Shown piece by piece: positions 1 through 7,687 of a stretch of DNA of 32,899 nucleotides. Source of the stretch: CAIKMD01 sp036490955 (GTDB lineage Bacteria; Pseudomonadota; Alphaproteobacteria; ATCC43930; CGMCC-115725); NCBI GenBank assembly GCA_036490955.1, contig DASXCX010000211.1, positions 1 to 32,899 on the forward strand, in the 5' to 3' direction. The notes beneath the pieces were generated by a model that saw only the letters and a program-made list of their open reading frames with translations, ran no database searches and was not told the DNA's origin. Positions within the stretch are counted from its first letter, which is position 1. The number at the start of each line of letters is the position of its first letter. Made by a program: the position numbers and the translations under genes.

Positions 1-67
1 GATCGGTCAATTGATGGATGAAGCCGCGCTCTTCAGCAGCGGCAAGGAAAGCAGATTTGGCGGACAT
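1..67 (-). CDS. tyrS: tyrosyl-tRNA synthetase, N-terminal fragment
   Basis: Only the first 22 codons lie in the window; the gene runs off the left edge. Reading leftward from ATG at 67 gives MSAKSAFLAAAEERGFIHQ then LTD. This matches the usual start of bacterial TyrRS (a short helix followed by RGFIHQ-x-[ST]D). TyrRS charges tRNA-Tyr in the cytoplasm. A tyrS gene close to a divergent anmK is a common alphaproteobacterial arrangement, which supports the call, although here a methyltransferase lies between them. No catalytic motif is visible because of the truncation, so the identification rests on the N-terminal signature and context. Confidence 0.7.
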   Translation of the reverse strand, partial: MSAKSAFLAAAEERGFIHQLTD

Positions 68-118
68 GCGGCTCGTTTAGCACAGGGATTCCGCGCTCAC
101 AAACGAACGCCTGCGCCT

Positions 119-925
119 TCAGCGCGGTGCGCGGCCCCAGACTTGCGCGACGGTGTACATCGTGAAGACCGTGCCCGGATCGGCGAGATGCGCCCGGCAA
201 GCAGCGAGGGCGGCGTCGAGCGCGCTCTCGGTCATCAGCTCGCGGCCGAGCACGGTACCGCGCAGGGATTCCACCGTCGCCGGCAGGTAATCGACGATGG
301 GCTCGCCCGAGCGCGCGCCGATCAGGAACGGGCGGTATTGCACCTCGCCGAGGCCGGCAGCGCGAGCGAGCGCGAAAAGCTCGCGGCCAAGCGAGATGTT
401 GGAGCCGACCGCAGCGAAAGCGCCGATCAGCGCGGCGCGCAGTGCATCCCAGGCGGCATGCGGCGGATAGCAGTTGAGCGTCGCCATATCCGGCTCTTGC
501 AGCGCGACGATGCCGCCCGGCTTGGCGAGACGGATCGCCGTGCGCAGGAGCCTTTGCGGATCGCCCGCCGTGCTGGCGACGAAGCGCAGATGAACGAGAT
601 CGAAGCTCCCGGCGGGCAGCGCGGGATCATAGGCGTCGCCTCGCACAAAATCGGTATTGGCCGCGGCGTGGCGGCGTCCGTGCTCCACGAAGATTGGATC
701 GGTATCGAGGCCGGTGACATGTCCACTTGCGCCGACTCGCGCACTGAGCAAATCGGTGATGCCGCGCGGGCCGCAACCGAGATCGAGGCACCGCCATCCT
801 TCGGCGATCCCAATCTTCCCGAGCATGATATCGCAATCGGGCGCCATCGCCGCGCTCTGACGATGAAGGCGTTCGATTTCCCCGTCGCGTCGCTCGATTG
901 GATAATGGCCGCTATTTCCGCTCAC
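119..925 (-). CDS. class I SAM-dependent methyltransferase
   Basis: The product (about 268 aa) has a Rossmann methyltransferase fold. Motif I is LDLGCGPRG at residues 47-55, an acidic residue follows strand 2 (GLDTDP), and DLVHLRF is the motif II/III region before a post-III segment (LAKPGGIVALQEPD). The substrate is unknown; ubiquinone/menaquinone-type or small-molecule methylation is only a family-level guess. I chose GTG at 925 because the protein then begins MSGNSGHYPIERR, which looks like a natural start for this family. An in-frame ATG at 955 would add ten hydrophobic residues (MLALWFIIRP) and cannot be excluded. Neither start has a clear Shine-Dalgarno site. The open frame continues upstream antisense to anmK, but that part is not coding. 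It is divergent from anmK with a gap of under 90 bp. Confidence 0.82.
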   Translation of the reverse strand: MSGNSGHYPIERRDGEIERLHRQSAAMAPDCDIMLGKIGIAEGWRCLDLGCGPRGITDLLSARVGASGHVTGLDTDPIFVEHGRRHAAANTDFVRGDAYDPALPAGSFDLVHLRFVASTAGDPQRLLRTAIRLAKPGGIVALQEPDMATLNCYPPHAAWDALRAALIGAFAAVGSNISLGRELFALARAAGLGEVQYRPFLIGARSGEPIVDYLPATVESLRGTVLGRELMTESALDAALAACRAHLADPGTVFTMYTVAQVWGRAPR

Positions 926-1012
926 GGGGCGGATGATGAACCATAAAGCGAGCATGGCACCAAGCGGAATTTGGCTATTTCTGCCGGCCACGGTTTGTGG
1001 TTCGATGGGTGG

Positions 1013-2101
1013 ATGGAAAAACGGCTTTATCGCACCATCGGCTTGATGAGCGGGACCTCGCTCGACGGCATCGATGTCGCCTTCATCGAAAGCGACGGAG
1101 AGAATGAGATTGCGACCGGACCGTGGCTGACAATGCCTTATGATGACGCTCTGCGCGAAGCACTCCGCGGCACGCTCGGCGGCAAAGGTCCGATAGCCGA
1201 GGTTGAGCGCGCCCTGACCGAGGCGCATGCCGCAGCGGTGAAGCGCCTCATCGAGCGGCACGAGATCGCGGGCGTCGAACTCATTGGCTTTCACGGCCAT
1301 ACCATTTTGCACGATCCGGCGCAGCGGCGCACCTGGCAGATCGGCGACGGTGCGCTGCTGGCGCAGCTTACGGGCATCGACGTGGTGTGCGATTTTCGCT
1401 CCGCCGATGTCGCCGCCGGCGGCGAGGGGGCGCCGTTCGCATCGATCCTCCATGCGGCGCTCGGTGCCAAGCTGGAACGGCCGCTCGCCGTCGTGAATAT
1501 CGGCGGTGTCGCGAACGTCACTTGGATCGGCGAGGAGAACGGCGAGGGCGACACCGCGCTGCTCGCTTTCGATACCGGGCCGGGCAACGCGCCGATCGAC
1601 GATTGGGTGCGTGCGAAGACCGGCGCGGCAGCCGATTATGACGGCGCGCTTGCCGCGGCCGGCAAGGTCGATGAAGGGCAAGTCACCCGGTTCCTGCAGC
1701 ATCCCTATTTCGCTCGGCGGCCGCCAAAATCGCTCGACCGCGATGATTTCGCGTCTTTCCGGATCGGCGATCTTTCGACCGAGGATGGTGCCGCGACGCT
1801 CACCGCGATCAGTGCCGCAGCCGTCGCTCAGAGCTTCACGCATTTCCCGTCGCCGCCACGGCGGGTGCTGGTGACGGGCGGCGGGCGGCACAATCCGGTG
1901 CTGATGCAGATGCTCGCTGCGCGGCTCGGCCGGCCGGTCGCGCCGGTCGAGGCGGCGGGGTGGGAAGGCGATGCGATTGAGGCGCAGGCCTTTGCCTATC
2001 TCGCGCTGCGTTCGCGCGCCGGCTTGCCGCTCAGCTTCCCCGGCACGACCGGCGTGCCGAGGCCGATGACCGGCGGCATCTTGCATCGCGCAGCAGGGTA
2101 G
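1013..2101 (+). CDS. anmK: anhydro-N-acetylmuramic acid kinase
   Basis: AnmK phosphorylates and opens 1,6-anhydro-N-acetylmuramate, returning peptidoglycan turnover products to MurNAc-6-phosphate in the cytoplasm. The 362-aa length fits the family. Diagnostic motifs are present in order: GLMSGTSLDGID at residues 10-21 (nucleotide-binding loop), GFHGHTILHDP, DFRSADVAAGGEGAPF, NIGGVANVTW, FDTGPGNAPIDDW and VTGGGRHNPVLM. ATG at 1013 is preferred over an upstream in-frame TTG at 971 because it places the GLMSGTSLDG loop at the usual distance from the N-terminus. A methyltransferase starts 5 bp after its stop, so the two are probably co-transcribed. No murQ, nagZ or amgK lies in the window. Confidence 0.96.
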   Translation: MEKRLYRTIGLMSGTSLDGIDVAFIESDGENEIATGPWLTMPYDDALREALRGTLGGKGPIAEVERALTEAHAAAVKRLIERHEIAGVELIGFHGHTILHDPAQRRTWQIGDGALLAQLTGIDVVCDFRSADVAAGGEGAPFASILHAALGAKLERPLAVVNIGGVANVTWIGEENGEGDTALLAFDTGPGNAPIDDWVRAKTGAAADYDGALAAAGKVDEGQVTRFLQHPYFARRPPKSLDRDDFASFRIGDLSTEDGAATLTAISAAAVAQSFTHFPSPPRRVLVTGGGRHNPVLMQMLAARLGRPVAPVEAAGWEGDAIEAQAFAYLALRSRAGLPLSFPGTTGVPRPMTGGILHRAAG

Positions 2102-2105
2102 TCGC

Positions 2106-2873
2106 GTGACGGAAAAAACCCTCGAAGCCCTGGTCAACACGCAATTCGGATCGCAGGCGAGTGCCTATCTGACAAGCGCGGTCCATGCGCAAGGTCCCGA
2201 TCTCGAAGCGCTGACCGCGCTGGTTGCCGGAAAGAGCGAGGCCCGCGTGCTCGACCTCGGCTGCGGCGGCGGCCACGTCAGTTTCGCCGTCGCCCAGCAG
2301 GTGTATGAGGTCGTCGCTTACGATCTTTCCACCGACATGCTCGCTGTCGTTGGCGCGGCGGCGCGCGAGCGCGGCCTCGCGAACATCTCGACGCGGCAAG
2401 GCGTTGCCGAAAAGCTGTCGTTCGCCGACGCGACCTTCGACTATGTTTTCAGCCGCTACAGCGCGCATCATTGGCGTGATCTCGATCTCGGGTTGCGCGA
2501 AGCGGCGCGCGTGCTGAAGCGGGGCGGCATTGCCGCCTTCATCGACACCGTCGCGCCGGGACAGCCGCTGCTCGATACGTTCCTGCAGACCGTCGAGCTG
2601 CTGCGTGACCCGTCGCATGTACGCGATTATTCGCGTGCCGAATGGCTTGCGATGTGCAGCCGAGCCGGGTTGCTCCCCGGCAGTGCAAGCGAGCATCGCG
2701 TGCGGTTGGAAATAAAGAGCTGGCTGGAGCGCATGCGCACGCCGCCGGTGCAAGCCGAGGCGATCCGCGCGCTCGAAGCCGTGATGTCGGCAAGCGTGAC
2801 GCAGCACTTCGCTATCGAGGCGGACGGCAGCTTCACCATCGACGTGCTGACACTGGTCTCGACCAGGTCCTAA
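2106..2873 (+). CDS. class I SAM-dependent methyltransferase (Methyltransf_11-like)
   Basis: This 255-aa protein has a clear methyltransferase core: LDLGCGGGH at residues 49-57 (motif I), VVAYDLSTDM (acidic end of strand 2), FDYVFSRYSAHHW (motif II region) and ARVLKRGGIAAFID (post-motif). The residues after the core resemble UbiE/Methyltransf_11 enzymes acting on small molecules, but the substrate cannot be read from sequence. The start is GTG at 2106, five bases after the anmK stop; the CAGGGTAG run spanning that stop could serve as a weak ribosome site. The tight spacing suggests translation coupled to anmK. It is unrelated in its flanking segments to the methyltransferase at 119-925. The gene is convergent with the histidine kinase; the 84 bp between them show no clear terminator hairpin. 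Confidence 0.85.
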   Translation: MTEKTLEALVNTQFGSQASAYLTSAVHAQGPDLEALTALVAGKSEARVLDLGCGGGHVSFAVAQQVYEVVAYDLSTDMLAVVGAAARERGLANISTRQGVAEKLSFADATFDYVFSRYSAHHWRDLDLGLREAARVLKRGGIAAFIDTVAPGQPLLDTFLQTVELLRDPSHVRDYSRAEWLAMCSRAGLLPGSASEHRVRLEIKSWLERMRTPPVQAEAIRALEAVMSASVTQHFAIEADGSFTIDVLTLVSTRS

Positions 2874-2957
2874 CCCGGTTGGTTTTCATGGCCCTTGCTG
2901 CTGTCTGCGGCAAAAGCGGTCGTACCGGGCAGCTCGATCGCGCCATTCCAAGCCGCT

Positions 2958-4643
2958 TCAGGCGGAAAGACGCTGGCCGCGTGCGCTCAGGACCTGCGTC
3001 ACCTTGTCAGCGAGCTCGTCGCGGCTGAAAGGCTTGCCGATAATTTGCGCGCCATCGATGCCCGAGATGGCCGCGCGATCGGCAAAGCCGGTAATGAAGA
3101 GGATCGGAATTTTCGGCCGGTCGATGCGCGCCTGGCGCGCGACTTCGGCGCCGTTCATGCCCGGCATCGCGAAATCCATGACGATGAGATCGATCCGTCG
3201 CTCGCGTTCGAGCAGATCGAAGGCCCCGCCGCCGCTGCCGGCTTCGAGCACGACATAGCCAAGATCGCGCAGCATCGCCGCCGTCACTTCGCGTACCGCG
3301 TTGTCGTCGTCGACCAGCAGCACCTTGCCGCCGTTGGCGAGGGCGGGTGCGTTGCTGCCGGTGAAAGCGGTGCTTGGCCGTTCGGCGAGGGCCGCGCTAC
3401 GCGGCAAATAGATGTGGACGCGAGTCCCTTGGCCGGGTTCTGACTCGATGCGGACGCCGCCGCTCGATTGCTGCGCGAAGCCGAGCACCTGACTGAGGCC
3501 GAGGCCCGAACCCTTGCCGATTTCCTTGGTCGTGAAGAAAGGCTCGAACACTTTCCGGCGCACGGTTTCGTCCATGCCGGTGCCGGTATCACTGACGCAA
3601 ACGGCGACGTAGTCGCCGGGTCGCGGCTCTTCAGGATAGCGCGGCTCGCCGAGCGCAATGTTGGCCGTCGAGACGGTGAGGGTGCCGCCGACGTCCATCG
3701 CGTCGCGCGCATTGATCGCGAGGTTGAGGATCGCCAGTTCGAGCTGGGTCGCGTCGACCATCGCCGGCCACAGCTTCTCTTGGAAGTCGGTCTCGATTTG
3801 AACGCTGCCGCCCATCGTACTTTGCAGCAGATCGCGCATGCTGACCACGATCTCGTTGAGATCGAGCGAGCGCGGCTCAAGCCGCTGGCGACGCGAGAAG
3901 GAAAGGAGCTGATCGGTGAGCTTGGCGCCGCGCTCGGCGGCGCTGCGCATATAAGACAGGCGTTGCGAGGTCTTGCCGTTGATTCCGGCGGCGGCGAAGT
4001 CGCGCTCGAGGAAGCTAATATTGCCAAGGACCACGGTCAGAAGATTGTTGAAATCATGCGCGACGCCCGAGGTGAGTTGGCCTACGGCTTCGAGCCGTTG
4101 CATCTGCCGCAACGTCGTCTCGACACGCTCGCGTTCCTCGATCTGGCGCAGAAGCTGGCGATTGGCCGCCGCTAGCTCGCCGGTACGCTCGTTAACGCGG
4201 ATTTCCAGCTCTTCGTTGAGACGCTTGCATTCGTATTGCCGCCGCCGGCTGCGCAGGCTCGATTGCACCACGCTGATCAGGGTCGTCGGATGGAACGGGC
4301 GCTCGAGCAGGGCGACGTTACCGAGCATCTTGGTAAGCTCGGCGGCGGTCGGGTTGCGTTCGAGGCCGCCACCGTGCTCGGTCAGCACGACAAAGGGGAA
4401 ATCGGACCAAGGCGGCTGTGACGCGATCCACTCGATCAGCGGCCTGCCTCCGGACTCGCGTGTCGCTTCCTCCGTGACGATCGCGACATCGGCTCCGCGC
4501 GCGATCTCGCGCGCGAGCTCGAAGAGATCGGTGCAGATATCGGCGTGAAGCTGCGCGTCGCGAAGGATGCTGTAGGCAACCGCCGCATCGCGGCCGCGCG
4601 GCGCGAGGATCAACGTCCGTTCTGCGGATGCGGGGAGGCTCAC
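2958..4643 (-). CDS. hybrid sensor histidine kinase with N-terminal pseudo-receiver
   Basis: 561 aa, no transmembrane segment, so probably cytoplasmic. Residues about 10-125 look like a receiver domain, but the position of the phospho-acceptor Asp reads DVAIVTEEA, so this domain is probably not phosphorylated. A coiled coil (about 135-185) links to a HisKA domain with the phospho-accepting His196 in SGVAHDFNNLL. The HATPase follows, with N box NLAINARDAM (about 307-316), SDTGTGMD and GKGSGLGLS. A C-terminal receiver (about 440-556) carries DDD at 445-447, Asp490 in VMDFAMPGM, and a K in the GKPF motif. Translation starts at GTG 4643, immediately after the TAA of the KaiC-like gene, so the two are almost certainly translationally coupled. 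The likely role is to read the state of the KaiC-like ATPase, as SasA-type kinases do for KaiC; this is inference from adjacency. Confidence 0.93.
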   Translation of the reverse strand: MSLPASAERTLILAPRGRDAAVAYSILRDAQLHADICTDLFELAREIARGADVAIVTEEATRESGGRPLIEWIASQPPWSDFPFVVLTEHGGGLERNPTAAELTKMLGNVALLERPFHPTTLISVVQSSLRSRRRQYECKRLNEELEIRVNERTGELAAANRQLLRQIEERERVETTLRQMQRLEAVGQLTSGVAHDFNNLLTVVLGNISFLERDFAAAGINGKTSQRLSYMRSAAERGAKLTDQLLSFSRRQRLEPRSLDLNEIVVSMRDLLQSTMGGSVQIETDFQEKLWPAMVDATQLELAILNLAINARDAMDVGGTLTVSTANIALGEPRYPEEPRPGDYVAVCVSDTGTGMDETVRRKVFEPFFTTKEIGKGSGLGLSQVLGFAQQSSGGVRIESEPGQGTRVHIYLPRSAALAERPSTAFTGSNAPALANGGKVLLVDDDNAVREVTAAMLRDLGYVVLEAGSGGGAFDLLERERRIDLIVMDFAMPGMNGAEVARQARIDRPKIPILFITGFADRAAISGIDGAQIIGKPFSRDELADKVTQVLSARGQRLSA

Positions 4644-5324
4644 TTACTTTTTATTTCCCATCAATGGAGTCGAAGCGCCGACATAGGTCGGCACCCCGCG
4701 CAGCACGCCTTGGAACTCGACCAGCGGTTCGCCCAGGGTGATGCCGAGACGGGAGTCGATCTGGAATTCGCGGATGGTATCTTCATGCGGCCCGGTGCGT
4801 TTCTTCACCACAGACATCGCACGGCGGACACGGCCCAACGCCTCGAAGTAGCGCAAGAGAATTACAGTATCGGCGAGATAAGTGATGTCGATCGGCTGCT
4901 TCATGTCGGAGCCAACCATGCCGTGCTGTGCAACCGTCAAGAAGGTCGCGGCGCCCTGGCGGTTGAGATATTGCAGCAGCTCGTGCAGGTGCAGCACGAC
5001 ATATTGCTCTTCCGGCATTGACGCCTGATAGCCGTTTATGCTGTCGATCACGACCGTTTTGATACGTTCGCGATCGACGCAGTCGCGCACGCGATGCGAG
5101 AACTCCCCCGGGGTCAGTTCGGCAGCGTCCATTTGCTGGATGAAGATTTTGCCTTCGTCGTGCATCGCGGCAAGATCGATGCCGAGAGTCTTGGCGCGGG
5201 TCAGCATGAGGCCGAGCTCCTCGTCGAACACGAAAAGTGCGGCGCGCTCGCCGCGCGCGACGGCGGCGGCGATGTAGTGGAAGATGAGGATCGATTTGCC
5301 GGTGCCCGCCGGACCGATGATCAC
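4644..5324 (-). CDS. KaiC-like ATPase, C-terminal (CII) half, separated by frameshift
   Basis: This is the second RecA/KaiC domain of a two-domain KaiC-like protein. Visible motifs are Walker A GPAGTGKS at the very start, FVFDEE in place of the KaiC FAYEE catalytic glutamates, Walker B TVVIDS, and the KaiC-typical end TIREFQIDSRLG. At the position of the KaiC autophosphorylation pair (Ser-Thr before the DTIIMLQY segment) my alignment by eye gives Thr-Tyr in ITYLADTVILLRY. The usable start is GTG at 5324, but this cuts into the domain: the expected N-terminal piece (ASGVKELDALLGGGIAQG) is encoded in the same frame just upstream, with no start codon. It is therefore best read as the continuation of the CDS at 5354-6145 after a one-base shift near 5391. 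Its TAA abuts the GTG of the histidine kinase. Confidence 0.82.
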   Translation of the reverse strand: MIIGPAGTGKSILIFHYIAAAVARGERAALFVFDEELGLMLTRAKTLGIDLAAMHDEGKIFIQQMDAAELTPGEFSHRVRDCVDRERIKTVVIDSINGYQASMPEEQYVVLHLHELLQYLNRQGAATFLTVAQHGMVGSDMKQPIDITYLADTVILLRYFEALGRVRRAMSVVKKRTGPHEDTIREFQIDSRLGITLGEPLVEFQGVLRGVPTYVGASTPLMGNKK

Positions 5325-5353
5325 GGTGCTCGATCCTTGCGCGATGCCGCCGC

Positions 5354-6145
5354 CTAAGAGGGCGTCGAGCTCTTTGACGCCGCTGGCGACGGGTGGCCGC
5401 TGTAGCCTGTACGATGCTCGGCGGCGACGAGTCGCGGGTAAACCGCGATGCCACCTTGTTCGATGCAGAAATCATGGTAGCCGCCGCGGAAGCTCTGACC
5501 GCGACATTTGATGATGCGCAGCCGCCGCCGCTCGCCGCCATAGATGGGCGCGAGCTGATCCAGATGGATGACGCTATGCGCGATGCTATGGACCGCACGG
5601 TCGGTGCTTTCGGTCGTGAGATCGTCGAGCAGGATGACGGTCGATTGGTTCTGCGCGAAATAATGCTTGAGCGCCAGGATTTGGCGGCGGTAACGCAGCG
5701 AGCTTTGCGCGAGCAAGCGAATCTCCGAAAGACTGTCGATGACGACGCGCTTCGGCTTGAGGCGCTCGATCGCCTCGAAGATGCGCTGCATCGTTTCGCC
5801 GAGCTCGAGATCCGAGGAGTAAAGCAGACTTTGATGCTGCTCGGGATCGAGCACGCTCTCGGGCGGCACGAGTTCGAAGATCTCGACGCCTTTGGGGATT
5901 TCCCAACCATGCGAGCGCGCGCCGTCGCGCAATTCATGCTCGGTCTCGGCGAGGCTGACATAAATTCCGACCTCGCCTTTATCAGCGCCGGCGAGGAGGA
6001 ATTGCAGGGCTATAGTCGTTTTCCCCGCGCCGGGACTACCTTCGAGAAGATGTAACCGATTGCGCGCCATGCCGCCTTCGAGCACCAAATCGAGGCCGGC
6101 AATTCCGGTTTGCGCGCGCGGTAAAAGTTCGTCCAGATCGATCAT
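5354..6145 (-). CDS. KaiC-like ATPase, N-terminal (CI) half, ends at frameshift
   Basis: KaiC-family RecA-like ATPases couple ATP hydrolysis to phosphorylation or signalling. From ATG at 6145 the protein has the family entry TGIAGLDLVLEGG, Walker A GSPGAGKTT at residues 36-44, SLAETEHEL where KaiC has its FEE catalytic pair (only the second Glu is kept), Walker B RVVIDS (133-138) and the KaiC-like stretch HDFCIEQGGIAVYPRLVAAEHRT. The frame then degenerates into a Ser/Pro-rich tail and stops at 5354. The correct continuation into domain CII is found one base out of register. Adding one base near 5391 gives a protein of about 500 aa from 6145, the usual two-domain length. ATG 6145 has a G-run just upstream (GGGGG, 6 nt away) and is preferred to TTG 6157. 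No kaiA or kaiB lies in the window. Confidence 0.85.
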   Translation of the reverse strand: MIDLDELLPRAQTGIAGLDLVLEGGMARNRLHLLEGSPGAGKTTIALQFLLAGADKGEVGIYVSLAETEHELRDGARSHGWEIPKGVEIFELVPPESVLDPEQHQSLLYSSDLELGETMQRIFEAIERLKPKRVVIDSLSEIRLLAQSSLRYRRQILALKHYFAQNQSTVILLDDLTTESTDRAVHSIAHSVIHLDQLAPIYGGERRRLRIIKCRGQSFRGGYHDFCIEQGGIAVYPRLVAAEHRTGYSGHPSPAASKSSTPS

Positions 6146-6473
6146 GGAAACCCCCAAGTAGACTCCTCGCTACCTGTCCTCTGACCTAACGCCAAAACGT
6201 CGACACACCGTATTCGATCCGACGATCCAACCGAGGAGGGGATATATCCAGCGATTGGGGCGAAAACTTGGAAGAGTTGCGGCGGATTGTGCGCCGCCGC
6301 GCACCACGAAGCGTACCTCGGACTAATCAAGCACTCGAAAATCTCGAGCAGCGCGACGCACGCCTCATCCGCGACGACGACACTTGCCGCGTGATGCGAG
6401 CGGCGCAAACGGTCAGCGTGCGCCATAGAATTGCCGAAGTTGTGTCTAGCATCCTACGTGTAAGGGTGCGGGT
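6146..6473. other. intergenic region with divergent promoters expected
   Basis: These 328 bp separate the KaiC-like gene (minus) from the small coiled-coil gene (plus) and must carry both start regions. I see a possible -35-like TTGCCG near 6431 with CTACGT about 17 bp downstream, in front of the 6474 gene; this is weak. No GGAAC...CGTT pair typical of EcfG-type general-stress promoters was found. A minus-strand open frame crosses much of the region but lacks family resemblance and a ribosome site, so I do not call a gene. Confidence 0.4.
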
Positions 6474-6740
6474 ATGACCGATCAAGAAAACACAGCCGGG
6501 CTTCAGCCGCACATTGCCGCGCTTCGCGAGCGCGCGGCGCAAGCACGTCGGCTCGCAGAAGAAGTCTCCGACAAACTGGCTCGCGAAAGTCTGATGCAAC
6601 GCGCCGAAGAATTCGAGCGGCGTGCTGACGAACTCGAAGCGCGTCTCGTTGCTTTGAAAGCGGCATCCGCGCCGCCAGATTCGACAGAGAGTATCGCGGC
6701 GCTAAAGCCGCCAAGCGGTAAGCCCACGAGCGAGGACTGA
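6474..6740 (+). CDS. small coiled-coil protein, hypothetical
   Basis: 88 aa. I do not recognise a named family. After a short N-terminus the chain from about residue 13 to 65 is strongly helical and charged, with heptad-like spacing of Ala/Leu (IAALRERAAQARRLAEEVSD and so on), so a coiled coil is likely. The last 20 residues are Pro/Ser/Lys-rich and probably disordered. The start ATG at 6474 has AAGGG about 9 bases upstream. There is no signal peptide or membrane segment. Its TGA (6738-6740) abuts the reverse-complement stop of rpoH (6741-6743), the two forming TGATCA, so the genes converge with no spacer. Codon use and the ribosome site support a real gene; function is unknown. Confidence 0.7.
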   Translation: MTDQENTAGLQPHIAALRERAAQARRLAEEVSDKLARESLMQRAEEFERRADELEARLVALKAASAPPDSTESIAALKPPSGKPTSED

Positions 6741-7634
6741 TCAACCGGGCAGGAGTTGGCGCTCCGTGGCGCCACTCTTAATAGCTTTCTGCAGTTTCTC
6801 GAATGCCCGGACCTCGATCTGCCGGACGCGCTCCCGTGAGATGCCGTATTTCGCCGATAGCTCCTCGAGCGTCGTCGGATTCTCCTTCAGGCGGCGCTCC
6901 TTGAGGATATCGCGCTCTCGGTCAGTCAAATGCGACATCGCGGTCTTCAAAAGATCGCGGCGCAGCCCAAGCTCCTGGCGCTCGCCGAGCTTCGATTCCT
7001 GGCTCGCCTCGTCGTCGACCAGCCAATCCTGCCATTCGCCTTCACCCTCGCCGTCGGCGCGAAGCGGCGCGTTGAGCGAATTGTCCGGCGCCAGGAGACG
7101 GCGGTTCATGCTCACGACATCGCTTTCTGGGACATCGAGCTCCTTGGCGATCTTCGCCACATGCTCGGGCGTCAAATCGCCTTCTTCGATCGCCTGAATC
7201 TGTCCCTTGAGGCGCCGCAGATTGAAGAAAAGCTTCTTCTGCGCGGCAGTGGTGCCGATCTTCACCAGCGACCAGGAATGGAGGATGTATTCCTGAATCG
7301 AAGCGCGAATCCACCACATTGCATAGGTGGCGAGGCGGAAGCCGCGATCCGGATCGAAGCGCTTCACCGCTTGCATCATCCCGACATTGCCTTCGGAGAT
7401 CAGCTCCGAGAGCGGCAGGCCATAGCCGCGATAGCCCATCGCGATCTTGGCGACGAGGCGCAGATGGCTCGTGACGAGCTGATGCGCGGCTTCGGGATCG
7501 TTATGCTCGCGCCAGCGTTTGGCGAGCATGTATTCCTCGTTCGCTTGCAGCATCGGAAAGCGGCGGATCTCTTGTAGATACCGCGCCAGCGCGCCTTCCG
7601 ATGCGATGCTGGGTAGAGCTGGAGTTGTTGCCAT
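6741..7634 (-). CDS. rpoH: RNA polymerase heat-shock sigma factor RpoH (sigma-32)
   Basis: A 297-aa sigma-70 family protein without region 1.1, as expected for RpoH. Region 1.2/2.1 covers ALARYLQEIRRFPMLQ, region 2.2-2.3 has SEGNVGMMQAVKRFDPDRGFRLATYAMWWIR split over residues 81-110, and the diagnostic RpoH box QKKLFFNLR lies at 132-140. Region 4.2 ends with the helix-turn-helix GISRERVRQIEVRAFEKL. The factor directs transcription of chaperone and protease genes under heat or envelope stress. Many alphaproteobacteria carry two or more rpoH paralogues, so this may not be the only one. ATG at 7634 (MATTPALPS) gives the expected family N-terminus; no strong Shine-Dalgarno site is visible. The gene lies 53 bp downstream of rluD on the same strand. 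Confidence 0.95.
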   Translation of the reverse strand: MATTPALPSIASEGALARYLQEIRRFPMLQANEEYMLAKRWREHNDPEAAHQLVTSHLRLVAKIAMGYRGYGLPLSELISEGNVGMMQAVKRFDPDRGFRLATYAMWWIRASIQEYILHSWSLVKIGTTAAQKKLFFNLRRLKGQIQAIEEGDLTPEHVAKIAKELDVPESDVVSMNRRLLAPDNSLNAPLRADGEGEGEWQDWLVDDEASQESKLGERQELGLRRDLLKTAMSHLTDRERDILKERRLKENPTTLEELSAKYGISRERVRQIEVRAFEKLQKAIKSGATERQLLPG

Positions 7635-7687
7635 TGGTGAAATGCTAACGAAAGCGCCCCACGCTGTCCAATGACGGCCGGTCCAAT

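Noticed and set aside
956..2140. Long minus-strand open frame continuing upstream of the first methyltransferase
   Set aside because: It is antisense to anmK, which has all family motifs; the extension has Arg/Ala/Asp-rich shadow composition and no domain.
5386..5396. Programmed frameshifting at the KaiC-like junction
   Set aside because: No slippery heptamer or obvious downstream pseudoknot; a sequence error or mutation is simpler, though reads should be checked.
6142..6426. 94-codon minus-strand open frame upstream of the KaiC-like gene
   Set aside because: No ribosome site, no recognisable domain, and it overlaps the expected promoter region.
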